From positions 10,449,001 through 10,513,000 of the forward strand of contig NC_064842.1 in assembly GCF_024166365.1 (NCBI RefSeq): a stretch of 64,000 nt of DNA, written 5' to 3'. The first letter of the stretch is position 1, and the number at the start of each line of letters is the position of its first letter. A program made the translations under genes and the position numbers. Under the pieces are notes generated by a model. It made no database searches. It was given only the letters and a program-made list of their open reading frames with translations, and was not told the DNA's origin. The DNA is from Elephas maximus indicus. Taxonomy: Eukaryota; Chordata; Mammalia; Proboscidea; Elephantidae. Below, in pieces: positions 11,040-20,038 of this stretch.

Positions 11040-11300
11040 TGGCGTGGCCGGGGCGTGGCCGAGAGGGCGGGCCACGCCCCCTCTTCCCCAATTCCCCTCC
11101 ACTCCGGACTCCCATTGGTCACGAAGATGGCCAATGAGCGCGCGGATCGAGGTCCTACCCCGGGTCTGACTCGAAAGCTTCTGCCAAAACTTTGGGAGTT
11201 TTTCGAGAGGAGTTTTTTTTTTTTTTTTACTTTTTTTTTTTTTTTTTTTAACTAACGGATTATTATTGTTGTGATTTTAAATTTAGCTCTCAGGGCTTAG
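11040..11300 (+). promoter_or_regulatory. HLX: HLX core promoter and start of 5' UTR (approximate)
   Basis: GC boxes of the GGGGCGTGGCC / GCCACGCCCC type lie at about 11049-11080. Two CCAAT elements follow, one inverted (ATTGG, 11114-11118) and one direct (CCAAT, 11131-11135). I see no clear TATA box. Two long T runs (11213-11228 and 11231-11249) sit just downstream. The transcription start cannot be fixed from sequence alone; about 11150-11260 is my estimate. The CpG-rich, CCAAT/GC-box layout fits a developmental CpG-island promoter. Confidence 0.6.
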
Positions 11301-11643
11301 TTGTTTGGGCTTTTCTTTGGGGCCCGGCCTCGGCTCTCCGGCGTCCCCGGCGTGCGGAGCGCGGCCCCCGCCTCTCGGCCCCCGGCCCCCGCGCCCCTCG
11401 CTCGCCTCGGGCCGCCCGGGAGCTCGGCGCCGCGCCGCCTCCGCAGCCAGGCCAGGGGCCGAGGCGGGACCGAGCGGGCCCGGCCCTCGCCGGCTTCCTC
11501 CGCCGCGCCCGGGCTCCCCGGCCTCCCTCCGGTGCCGGCGAAGAAGCGAAAGCGGATCGTCCCCGGCGGCTCCGCTCGCCCTCGGCGCGCACCCAGCCCC
11601 GGCCCGGGCAGGCAGCGGCGGCCGCGCGGCGCGCCCCGCCAGC
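11260..11643 (+). other. HLX: HLX 5' UTR (likely)
   Basis: This GC-rich leader precedes the HLX ATG. There is no ATG between 11137 and 11643, so no upstream AUG ORF lies in the presumed leader. The HLX frame stays open from about 11305 with codons rich in Arg, Pro and Ala. The 5' boundary is an estimate. Confidence 0.6.
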
Positions 11644-12238
11644 ATGTTCGCCGCCGGGCTGGCCCCCTTCTACGCCTCCAACTTCAGCCTCTGGTCGGCC
11701 GCGTACTGCTCGTCGGCCGGCCCGGGCGGCTGCTCCTTCCCCCTGGACCCTGCCGCTGTCAAGAAGCCATCCTTCTGCATCGCAGACATCCTGCACGCCG
11801 GCGTTGGGGAGCCGGGGGCGGCCCCAGACGGCCTGGCTGGGGCCTCGGCCGCCGCCCTCACCGCGCACTTGGGCTCGGTTCACCCGCACGCCTCTTTCCA
11901 AGCCGCCGCCAGGTCCCCGCTTCGACCCACGCCGGTGGTGGCGCCCTCCGAAGTCCCAGCTGGCTTCCCGCAGCGGCTGTCCCCGCTGTCGGCCGCCTAC
12001 CACCACCATCACCCACAGCAGCAGCAGCAGCAGCCCCAGCAGCAGCCGCAGCAACAGCCTCCCCCGCCACCCCGGGCCGGCGCCCTGCAGCCCCAGGCCT
12101 CGGGGGCGCGGGTGGTTCCGAACCCACACCATAGCGGCTCGGCCCCGGCCCCCTCCAGCAAGGACCTCAAATTTGGGATTGACCGCATTTTGTCTGCAGA
12201 ATTTGACCCAAAAGTCAAGGAAGGCAACACGCTAAGAG
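11644..12238 (+). CDS. HLX: HLX coding exon 1 (residues 1-198 and first base of D199)
   Basis: This exon runs from the ATG to the donor AGAG|GTAGGT. It encodes the N-terminal transcriptional region with both eh1-like motifs, the His4 run, the Gln/Pro tract coded mainly by CAG/CCN, and the Lys/Asp-rich segment ending at N196-T-L-R. It splits codon 199 after the first base. The reading frame continues open upstream to at least 11305 without an in-frame ATG. Confidence 0.96.
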
Positions 12239-15200
12239 GTAGGTCTGGAACGGGAGGCTGCAGGCCTCTGACCATGGCTCTGACTCATTTCCCGGACCCC
12301 GGGTCGGTTTGGGGTGCCTGTGAGGGTTTTTATAATTAAAGAAAAATGAGTAAAAGGAAACGAACTGTTAAAAAAAAAACTAGGAAAATTTATATCTAAA
12401 AGTCACCTACTTGCTCTACGTTTTTTTAAAAAAGGTTGACTCCAGGAAGGCTTTAAAAACATTTGTCTCCTAATCAATATTCGTGAAAGTGGTTGGTGTA
12501 AATATTTGCTAACATGACTATCATCTGTCTGTCTGCTTAGTCACGTATCTAGAGAACAAACCCCTTGCCGTGGAGTCGATTGGGGCTCACAGCGACCCTG
12601 TACAACAGAGTAGAACTGCCCCAGAGGGTTTCCAAGGCTGTAAATCTTTACGGAAGCAGATTGCCACATCTTTCTCCCGCCATATCTCGAGAGAGAGAAC
12701 TACATTTTGTTAGGAAAAACCCTTCTGGGGAAGATTTTCTCTTCCATGTGGAAGTTCCACATATCTGATTTCTGTCTAGTAAAAGTCTACCCAAAGAATG
12801 TGGTTAAACAAGGCCGGTGCTCTAAAATTCCACGAGGAGAGCGCAGAGTGGGAGTTTCTTGGGGCGGCGGGTATAGGGCTGTGGGGTTCTTGGAAGGCAC
12901 ATGAAAGTGACGTCGTTGTAGTTGTTTGATGTAAATCCCTCCCTTGCTATTTGCCTGGATGCGAACGTGAACACAGGAACATTTTACACATCGCCCCTTA
13001 GCGATTGTCGGGACAGAGGGGTTTCGGCGCGGAGGCAGGAGTCTCATGATTTAGCTCTAGTAAAACCGAACTGAGGGCCAGGGGCAGGGAAGGACCAAAT
13101 CAGCCGAGAGGGTGTGCATTTGCCTGGAGTGTAACCAGCGATCCTTTTCTTCCTTGCTCAGACCTCACCTCCCTGCTAACTGGCGGGCGGCCTGCAGGGA
13201 TGCACCTCCCGGGCCTGCAGCCCTCCGCCGGCCAGTTCTTCGCGTCTCTAGATCCCATTAACGAGGCTTCTGCCATCCTGAGTCCCTTAAGCTCAAACAC
13301 GAGAAATTCAGTTCAGCATCAGTTTCAAGACACGTTTCCAGGTACGGAAACCCTCCGCAGCGAGCTACGGCCCAACGGGCAGGTCTACTGACAGAAATCT
13401 CAGACCCAATGCCTCACCGGGAGATCGCGGTGTCGCAATCCCGGAGCTGGTGCGGGAGGATACGGGGTCAGGATAGAGAAACCGAAAGATTTCCCGGCTA
13501 GCTAGCCCAAGTTCCGACGGCTCCCGCGGGAAAGCGGTGGGGGCGGCTGGGGGTGCCAAGACGGCGTGCGTGGGCGAGTGGGCTGGGGAGTCTTTCCTTG
13601 GTCTTTTCGCGGGAGTGGCTCGGCTGCAAGTTTAAAAATGCAGCACCAAGAAGTGTTGCTTATTAACATACACACATTTTAAGATGACCTCAAACACTTC
13701 TGCCCTGTGAGGCAAGGTTCTCTCTGGACGCGTGGGCACGCGTGAGTACACGCCGCGCGCGCGCGCGCACACACACACACAATAGAGAATAGAAGCTGTC
13801 ATCTCCAGATCATTCAGGCCCGAGCGACATTTTCTCCACATGCCTGATGGCCACGCATTAGAACTATGTTTTTCCCTTGGAATTAATCTGGGAGCCACGA
13901 GGTTTCTCCACTCCACTCTCGCTTTAGGCCAGCGACTATCTTGAGAGCTGCGCATTTCCTCTATAAAGCAGCCATTCCAGATATGTGGGAAGGGCTTTCT
14001 GAGTCAACTGGTAGCCTCGTACTGGGCACTAACGAGGCCCTTGTGTGTCCTTTCTCTCCTGGTCGTCCGCTCCACCAGGCCCCTACGCGGTACTCACGAA
14101 GGACACCATGCCACAGACCTACAAGAGAAAACGCTCGTGGTCGCGCGCCGTCTTCTCCAACCTGCAGAGGAAAGGCCTGGAGAAGAGGTTCGAGATCCAG
14201 AAGTACGTGACCAAGCCGGACCGAAAGCAGCTGGCGGCGATGCTCGGCCTCACTGACGCGCAGGTAAGCCAGCTCCGGGCTCCAGCGCACAGCGCCCTCG
14301 GGCGGGCAGCAGCGCATGACCTAAACCCGAAAGACCTCGCCACCCCGACAAAGTCCATTCTGGTGGTGGAAACACAAGGTCTAGAATTTCAGAGCTTTGT
14401 GGACTTCGCAACTTGGGGCAGAAAGAGAGAGGAGGATGGGAGGAAGGACTGAAAGAATAGCCCATCACCAAAGATGTCAGTCAACGACCGCTGCCTGTTT
14501 ATTTTGGCCAATAGGCGAAAGAACCGCCGAGAAAACAAATAGGCCGCGGGAGATAATTATGTACTCGATTTAGTGCAGTTCGCTGTAGGAGGCAGTTTAT
14601 TACGGAAGAGATAAAAACCCAAAGCCAAGAGATTTTTTTTTTTTTCTCTCTCTCTCTCCTGCCCTCGCTGCCGCCTCCTCCCGCTGCAGGATTGTGAAAT
14701 CCCTAGCTGTGAGCAGGAAGTGAAAACATCATTTCAAACGGAATTACTTAGCCCCAGAAGGGCGAGCAGCCCGCTTGGAGCGCCACAGCCAGGCCGATTT
14801 TCTAGCGGCGTGGGTTAGGGAAGGGTGTGAGGGAGAAAAAGAAAAAAAGATTTTCTTAGAACGTCCAAGAGCCTTTTAGCAGGTTCTGCTTACTTGATTT
14901 TTTTTTTAAAGACAATGGGAAATCTCTTGTGCCTGAATTCAATTTTTTTTTCTTAAATTCAAGAACTGGGCTTAAAAAAAATTTTTTTAAAGCTTTGAAA
15001 TCTTAGAAGAGTCACGGTTGTTGCATATCCCACAGCAGCGGCCCTGGCTCCTGGTGCTGATTCCTGAGCAGAGCAGCAGCTCGAGGCCGGTGGCTTTTTC
15101 TTAGCTCCCTGGGCCTGGGCCTTCCCTCTCTGACTTTCTGTCCTTCATTACACAACACCCCTCCCCAGCACACGCACGGGAAGAAGAGCCCAGCCGTTTT

Positions 15201-16528
15201 CCACCAGCTGTGGATGTTATTTTTAAAAGGGAAGCTGGAACTTGTGTGAAGGCATTGCATCCCCCAGGGGATCGTAGATATTTATGTAGATTCTCCGCCC
15301 CGCCGCTACCCCCTGCCTCCGCTCTGCACACGTTTAATTCCAGGGTTTAATACCCCGGGCAGTATTAGTTCATCCCGGCAGGGGTGGGGTCCTTAGCCCC
15401 TCCCCCTACAAACAGGCCCAGGAAACGCTTTTCTGCCGAAGGCCCAGAGGTGCCCCCACTGCAATGGGGGTCCGGAGGTGCCCCCACCCCAATGGGGCTT
15501 TCCGCGTTCTTCTTTCTTAGAAAGAATTGCTGTCTAGGGACTTGCTTTGGGTAGTGGTGATGAAGTAGTGGGCCAGCTTAGAGCAGGAATCCTTAAACAT
15601 CGGTTCACCAAACCCTGCAACTGTGCACAGTCTTGTGTATCCGCATGGGGGGGAGGGGGCAGGGGTCCACAGTTCCATCAGATCGGGTGGCGTCCTGACT
15701 CAGGTGAAGAGGCACCGGCCTCCGTAGCTGCGGATGGAGCCCAGGAATCTGCCTTTCCGCCAGCACCAGGCCATTTCAGGCAGGAGGTCTGAGAGCCACA
15801 TTTTGAGAAAAGGCCCCAGAAGGATTCTTGTTGGTTTGGGTGTTCCCCTGAGTTACTTCTCAGGCCCTGCTCGGCTTGTGCCTGGCTCTGGGCGGGCGCT
15901 GGAGACAGTTAACGGTTCGTTCCTGAGTTAGGGAGCGAGCGGCTCTCTGAGTGGCGCGAGCCTAAGTCTCACCTGGGTGTCGCTCCTTGTCTCCCCCCGC
16001 GGTGCAACGCAGGTGAAGGTGTGGTTTCAGAACAGGCGGATGAAGTGGCGGCACTCCAAGGAGGCCCAGGCCCAGAAGGACAAGGACAAGGAGGCGGCGG
16101 AGAAGCCACCAGGCGGAACCCCGGCTTTCGACGGCGAGCGGGACGAGCGGAGCCCCAGCCGCTCGGAAGGCGAGGCGGAGAGCGAGAGCAGCGACTCCGA
16201 GTCCCTGGACATGGCCCCCAGCGACTCAGAGCGGACTGAGGGCACTGACAGGGCTCTGCATCAAACGGCCGTCACCAAGGCCTCGGCTGCGGGCGCCCTG
16301 GTCACCGCCAGCAGCGTTGGCAGCGGCGGCAGCAGCGGCCGCAGCGGTTTGAGTCTGAGCAGCGCCAGCAGCCTCAGCAGCAGCGGCGGCAGCAGCAGCG
16401 CGGGCAGCGCCAGCAGCCTGGCCAGCAGCGGCGGCGGCCCCTCGGAGCTGCCCTTGGCGCCCCAGCCCAGCCTCAGCAACGCTCCCCAAAGCCCCGAGCC
16501 TGCCCCAGCGCCCCCCGGCGGCCTATAG
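11644..16528 (+). CDS. HLX: HLX homeobox transcription factor, four coding exons
   Basis: HLX is a nuclear DNA-binding regulator of the H2.0/NK-like homeobox class. The family is known for roles in gut and liver mesenchyme, enteric nerve development and blood/Th1 cells. Coding segments 11644-12238, 13162-13341, 14079-14263 and 16013-16528 (595, 180, 185 and 516 nt) join in frame to 491 residues plus stop; human HLX is 488 from memory. Seen in the protein: eh1-like Groucho-binding motifs SFCIADIL (43-50) and KFGIDRIL (176-183); a His4 run (120-123) followed by a Gln/Pro tract (124-143); the homeodomain (277-336) with W324, F325, Q326 and N327 of the recognition helix; an acidic Ser/Glu stretch after it; and a long Ser/Gly/Ala tract near the C terminus. 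The start ATG has A at -3 and encodes the family N terminus MFAAGLAPFYASNFSLWSA. All introns begin GT and end AG. The frame is intact, with no sign of decay. Confidence 0.97.
12239..13161 (+). other. HLX: HLX intron 1
   Basis: The intron is bounded by GT at 12239 and AG at 13160-13161. It contains AT-rich sequence and one antisense, 5'-truncated AfroSINE. A conserved-looking AT-rich block lies near 12470-12520. Confidence 0.9.
12557..12690 (-). mobile_element. AfroSINE, antisense, truncated, in HLX intron 1
   Basis: The complement of the AfroSINE 3' half is seen: GTCGATT, then CAGAGTAGAACTGCCCC, GGGTTTCCAAGGCTGTAA and GAAGCAGATTGCCA. The tRNA-like head is missing. It is the only recognised AfroSINE between about 7.8 and 19.9 kb. 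Confidence 0.85.
13162..13341 (+). CDS. HLX: HLX coding exon 2 (residues 199-258 and first base of G259)
   Basis: The acceptor TTGCTCAG and the donor CCAG|GTACGG bound 180 nt. The segment reads D199-L-T-S-L-L-T and continues to Q-D-T-F-P. It is the conserved linker between the N-terminal region and the homeodomain, rich in Leu, Ser and Pro. It keeps the same codon phase (one base) at both ends. Confidence 0.96.
13342..14078 (+). other. HLX: HLX intron 2
   Basis: This intron has canonical GT-AG ends. It holds a (CG)n(CA)n microsatellite at about 13752-13782 and no recognised transposon. Confidence 0.9.
13750..13783. repeat. (CG)n(CA)n compound microsatellite
   Basis: Alternating purine-pyrimidine sequence switches from CG repeats to CA repeats inside HLX intron 2. 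It has Z-DNA-forming potential. Confidence 0.9.
14079..14263 (+). CDS. HLX: HLX coding exon 3, first 44 homeodomain residues
   Basis: The acceptor CCACCAG and the donor GCAG|GTAAGC bound 185 nt. The exon encodes residues 259-320, including helices 1 and 2 of the homeodomain (R277 to Q320, with the core SWSRAVFSNLQRKGLEKRFE). It ends exactly between homeodomain positions 44 and 45, the classical intron site of many homeobox genes. Confidence 0.97.
14264..16012 (+). other. HLX: HLX intron 3
   Basis: The intron is bounded by GTAAGC and GCAACGCAG and splits the homeobox between residues 44 and 45. No recognised SINE or LINE lies in it. A block with CCAAT (14508) and TAATTA motifs at 14490-14620 and a 28-bp C/G-rich tandem duplication at 15447-15502 are notable. 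Poly-T, poly-A and T/C tracts occur at 14632-14660 and 14898-14990. Confidence 0.9.
15447..15502. repeat. 28-bp tandem duplication with CCCCCA/TGGGGG hairpin
   Basis: Two copies of a unit beginning GAGGTGCCCCCAC and ending CAATGGGG lie head to tail with a period of 28. Within the first copy CCCCCA can pair with TGGGGG around a short loop. Confidence 0.8.
16013..16528 (+). CDS. HLX: HLX coding exon 4, recognition helix and C-terminal tail
   Basis: The acceptor GCAACGCAG is followed by codons for VKVWFQNRRMKWRHSKE, which complete the homeodomain. Next come a Lys/Glu/Gln-rich stretch, an acidic Ser/Glu/Asp region, and a Ser/Gly/Ala tract built from AGC/GGC codons at about 16310-16440. The protein ends P-P-G-G-L at a TAG stop (16526-16528). 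Low-complexity tail length is expected to vary between species. Confidence 0.96.
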   Translation: MKVWFQNRRMKWRHSKEAQAQKDKDKEAAEKPPGGTPAFDGERDERSPSRSEGEAESESSDSESLDMAPSDSERTEGTDRALHQTAVTKASAAGALVTASSVGSGGSSGRSGLSLSSASSLSSSGGSSSAGSASSLASSGGGPSELPLAPQPSLSNAPQSPEPAPAPPGGL

Positions 16529-16880
16529 GCTGGGTGGGCGCAGAGGGCCCGGGCTGGAGGCCAGCCCCGCGGCCGCTGATCTGGTGGCTCCTCCACGCCA
16601 GGGCCGGCCCAGGGCTGGGACGCGCGGCGGAGCCTCCTTGCCGAAGTTCAGCCGTCGCCGCTCGGCTGCCGGGTTGGCCGCAGCCGGCACTGCGCAGAGC
16701 GGAGGAGGGTCTCAGTAGCCCCCCCATGCCAGCCGCACCACTTCTCCCCAGAAACAAGCAGCTGGCGCTGTGAAGTGTCTGACTGAATCGTTCCTCCCCC
16801 CACCAGGGGTCGTGGCGCAAAGACATGCACTGAGGACGCCTTAAACTTGTAAATAAAATGTTTACTTTTGTTTGTAAAGG
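16529..16880 (+). other. HLX: HLX 3' UTR with poly(A) signal
   Basis: GC-rich sequence follows the TAG stop and shifts to a short AT-rich end. AATAAA lies at 16852-16857, followed by a T/G-rich stretch (about 16860-16877) fitting a downstream element. Cleavage is therefore expected near 16875. No other strong signal is seen in the next kilobase. Confidence 0.75.
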
Positions 16881-19865
16881 CCGCTTGGCTTGCTGGGGCG
16901 ATGCGGTGGGTCGTTAAGGCCCTGGGCACAGGAGAATATGGCAGCTCAAATGGAAGGGCCGGGGTGGGGGGCAGCTGGAGCTTGTGGGTAAGGGGTCACT
17001 TCAGGGCCATGTTGCTGAAGCCAGTGACTTTGGGGTTTGGAGGTTCCGTCTAGTTCAGAGGTCGTAGAGCTCGGACCAATCGCCACCGAACGCTCGAATG
17101 AGCGCTGCACGGCCCCGGGCGTGATCTGGGAGACCAGCTGGCCATAGAGTCCGTTAGGCCCGTTCCGCAAATGGCTTTCCCACCAGGAGTCTGGACGCGA
17201 TGAGTATGCGGCATGCTTTTCCGTGGCTCATGAGTTTGCAGAGTTCAAGCGGAGCAGGCGGAGGTGCGGGCCTTGGTCAATCCAGCCCAAGTCATACTCA
17301 GTGGGTGGCCAATCTGGGTCGGGCTTGGAGCCGAGGGGCTCTCTTCTTGCGCAATCCTCCCCTTGCTCCAGGATGGGATGGGGGACGAGCCAGATCCGGA
17401 GTGGCACGGAGGAAAGGACAGGCACGGCCGCATCGGCTGGGGCTGGAAGCTCTAGGCTTAGAGAGCCTGGGCCCTGGTTTAAAAATGCCAGAGCAGTGCA
17501 TTGTGGGGAAGGGACTTGCTCAAGGTGACACCCAGGCAGAGCCCAAACCAGAGGCTAGACCTCCCCACCTTGTGTGGCCGCTGGTGCATCTACTAAGGCG
17601 CGCTCTTCAATCTCTTTCCGCCAACAGGGCCCTGCTGAGCTCTCTTCCCTCAGGCTTAGCGAGCTGAGAGGCAGTTTCCCCATCCCATCGCAGCTGGAAA
17701 AAAGTAAACATATTTTGACCTCGCCGCTGCTACTGGGATTGGCCATTCCAAGTTTTCTGCAAAGATGAAAGAGTCACACTTCTCTCTTTCAGACCTGCCC
17801 TACCCCGCTTTCCTTCCCTGGAAACTATGACTTGGTAAAAACTGAGTTGGTAAAATCTCTTTTGGGAGATTTTAGAACAAATCGACGTCCCCGACGAATC
17901 CTAAACATCTCGGCAAGTATGCCTCTACGGTCAGAGAGAGCGCGAGGCCTCTCACAGGCCCACGACCAGGCCCGGGAGCCGGTTCTCTGGGAGAACGCGC
18001 TGCGGAGAAGCTGTGCAGCTGCAGGGGTGCTGAGGTCAGAGAGCCCAGGACACAACCCTTCCCTGGCCGAGGTGAAGACGCTCCCGATTCTCTCTTCACT
18101 GGGTCCCTACTTCGGCCCACTCCCTGAGCGCGTTCCCGGAGCCTCTGTTCTAGACTTCCGGGGTTCCTGGCGCAGAGCGGAAGCCGGAGATTCGACTTCT
18201 GGCCTGGCATCTCCAAACCGGTGGGCTAGTGCCAGAGCGCAGCCCAAAGGTGCAGGACTGACTGCCCCTGCCGCCGCCAGCCTCCCGAGCACCGGGACCG
18301 AAAGCGCACAGTGTGGGGGAGGGAGAGGCCAGGGAGGTCCCAAGAGAATAGGAAGTGCGTTTCAGGAGGGATCCACAGTTAAAGGGCAATGTCAGCCAGA
18401 GGTTGTCTCTAAGGTGCTGCAGGGAGACGACAGCCTCCCCACCTGCCACTGGCTCTGGCCTGGATTGAGGTACCTCCTCTACGCCCTCTGCAGGCTCTGC
18501 TCCCCGAACTGCGGCATTTTCTCTGTCCCCCAATTTTGCCACCGTTACTTAGATTCATTCCCTCATACTTCCAAAACGTTGAAATTCGGGAACCAGAATT
18601 TACCAAGAACATCAAATTTTGAAGCACTTAAATCCAGACTGTCATTAAGGAGAATAAGGTGACGGCACATATACCTGGTTGAGAAGCGGAGCCCAGGCTG
18701 GGTAGGGAGTTCAAGAGGGATGGGTGCTTTATGCAAACCGTAGTTATCCCGCACCTCAGAGGGCGTCCAAGGTGCCCTCTATCCCCAGCCCCCTGTCTTC
18801 GCCCCCCTCCCCGCCGCCTTCTTCGTCTTGGACCAGGCGCAGGGGGGAGGTGGGGGGAGGTTGAAACAGAAGGAAACCGTCGCCCAAGCCTGTAACGACG
18901 TGATCTTGGACCAGGTAGAATTCGGCTTCGGTTGGCTTAGGCGCCTTCAGGCTAGGGGACGCTGGGGGGAGGAGGGGTGCGAGGTGGCGGAGGGGAACTC
19001 AGCAGGGCAGCGGGCATCTGGGGGCCCGATGCTCCTTGAGGCGTGGATGGAGATGCCTCTTCTCCCTCTCGCTTCCGTTCCTGACCATTTCCACTGGTGA
19101 AACTCTAGCGGGGCATTGGAGTCCTTCCACAATTCCATTTGAAACGGAATATCACAAGCCCCGGAGAAGTTTAAGGTTAACTTGGAAGAACAGCCGCTGG
19201 ACGATGACGCCTCTCTGGGCAGGCAGAGGAGGCTGGGAGGAAAATTTGCATTCCCGGCTCCGTCGCCTCTTCCCCGGCTGCTCGCCCGGCGGTGGGTCCG
19301 AGAATCATCCCGGCGGTTCTCGACATTAGACAGCCGGGGAAGCTAGAAAGTTTGGAACTTAATTATGACCGAGATTTTTCAGACACGGAAGAGGGTCCAA
19401 TGCGGAAGGTCAGCGAACTCCAGGTCCACGGAGGACCGCAGGACTGGCGCTTCGAGGAGGCCTGTGCGCGCCAGGTGCGCGCAGAGCAGAGTCGCGGCCC
19501 CTACCCCTCGCGCTACCCAGGGTCGTGCTTTTCCAAAAGCGGTGTTGGTACTCTGCCCAGAGGAGGGCTCTACCTCGACCCCGGAGTCATCTCGTCGTGG
19601 AGTCTTTGGAGCAAGGTTACCAAGGCCAGCGAGCGGCACGCAGAAGGATGGCGACCAGAGCGCGTCTTACCGGGCTAGGGGTGGAGGACCGAGAAACGGA
19701 TACCCTCTAAGAGAACGCGCGTGCACGCACACACACCATCATAATTACAAACATATACCACAATACACACAACCCCACAGAGACATCCAGACAGATACGA
19801 CACAGAGACACAGACACAAGAGACACAGAAGCCGTCTTCTGGCTCGTTCAGCACTTTGTTGGTAA
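16881..19865. other. HLX downstream flank, GC-rich, no recognised repeat
   Basis: Unique-looking sequence with intermittent CpG density. The longest non-HLX open frame in the window on this strand ends at 18662 (see findings). It starts without an ATG and shows no domain. A perfect 9-bp inverted repeat (TAAAATCTC / GAGATTTTA, 6-base loop) lies at 17851-17874. A CA-rich tract (ACAC and GACA repeats) is at about 19725-19830. Confidence 0.5.
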
Positions 19866-20038
19866 AGAAAAAAAAAAGCAAAAACAAAAACATTGCTGTT
19901 GAGTCCATTCCGGCTCATAGCTACCCTATAGGGCAGAGTAGAACTACCCCACAGGGTTTCCAGGGAGCTGCTGGTGGATTCCAACTGCGGACTTTTTGGT
20001 TAGCAGCCAGACTTAAACCGCTGCCCCTCCAGGGCTCC
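19866..20038 (-). mobile_element. AfroSINE, short type, antisense
   Basis: It reads an A-rich start, CATTGCTGTTGAGTCCATT, GGGCAGAGTAGAACTACC, TTTTTGGTTAGCAGCC and CCAGGGCTCC. It marks the right edge of the SINE-poor HLX domain. Confidence 0.93.

Larger units (their letters stand above)
10400..12330. promoter_or_regulatory. CpG island over HLX promoter and exon 1
   Basis: CpG dinucleotides are dense from the distal promoter through exon 1 and thin out abruptly in intron 1 after about 12330. This is typical of a developmental homeobox promoter. Boundaries were judged by eye. Confidence 0.75.

Noticed and set aside
11301..12339. Long open frames on both strands over HLX exon 1 (up to 344 codons)
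   Set aside because: They are shadows of the HLX frame or GC-driven; only the frame starting at 11644 matches the homeobox family and splices correctly.
17851..17874. Perfect 9-bp inverted repeat as a terminator or regulatory hairpin
   Set aside because: In a 64-kb window such a short stem is expected by chance, and this kind of terminator does not apply to a vertebrate gene.
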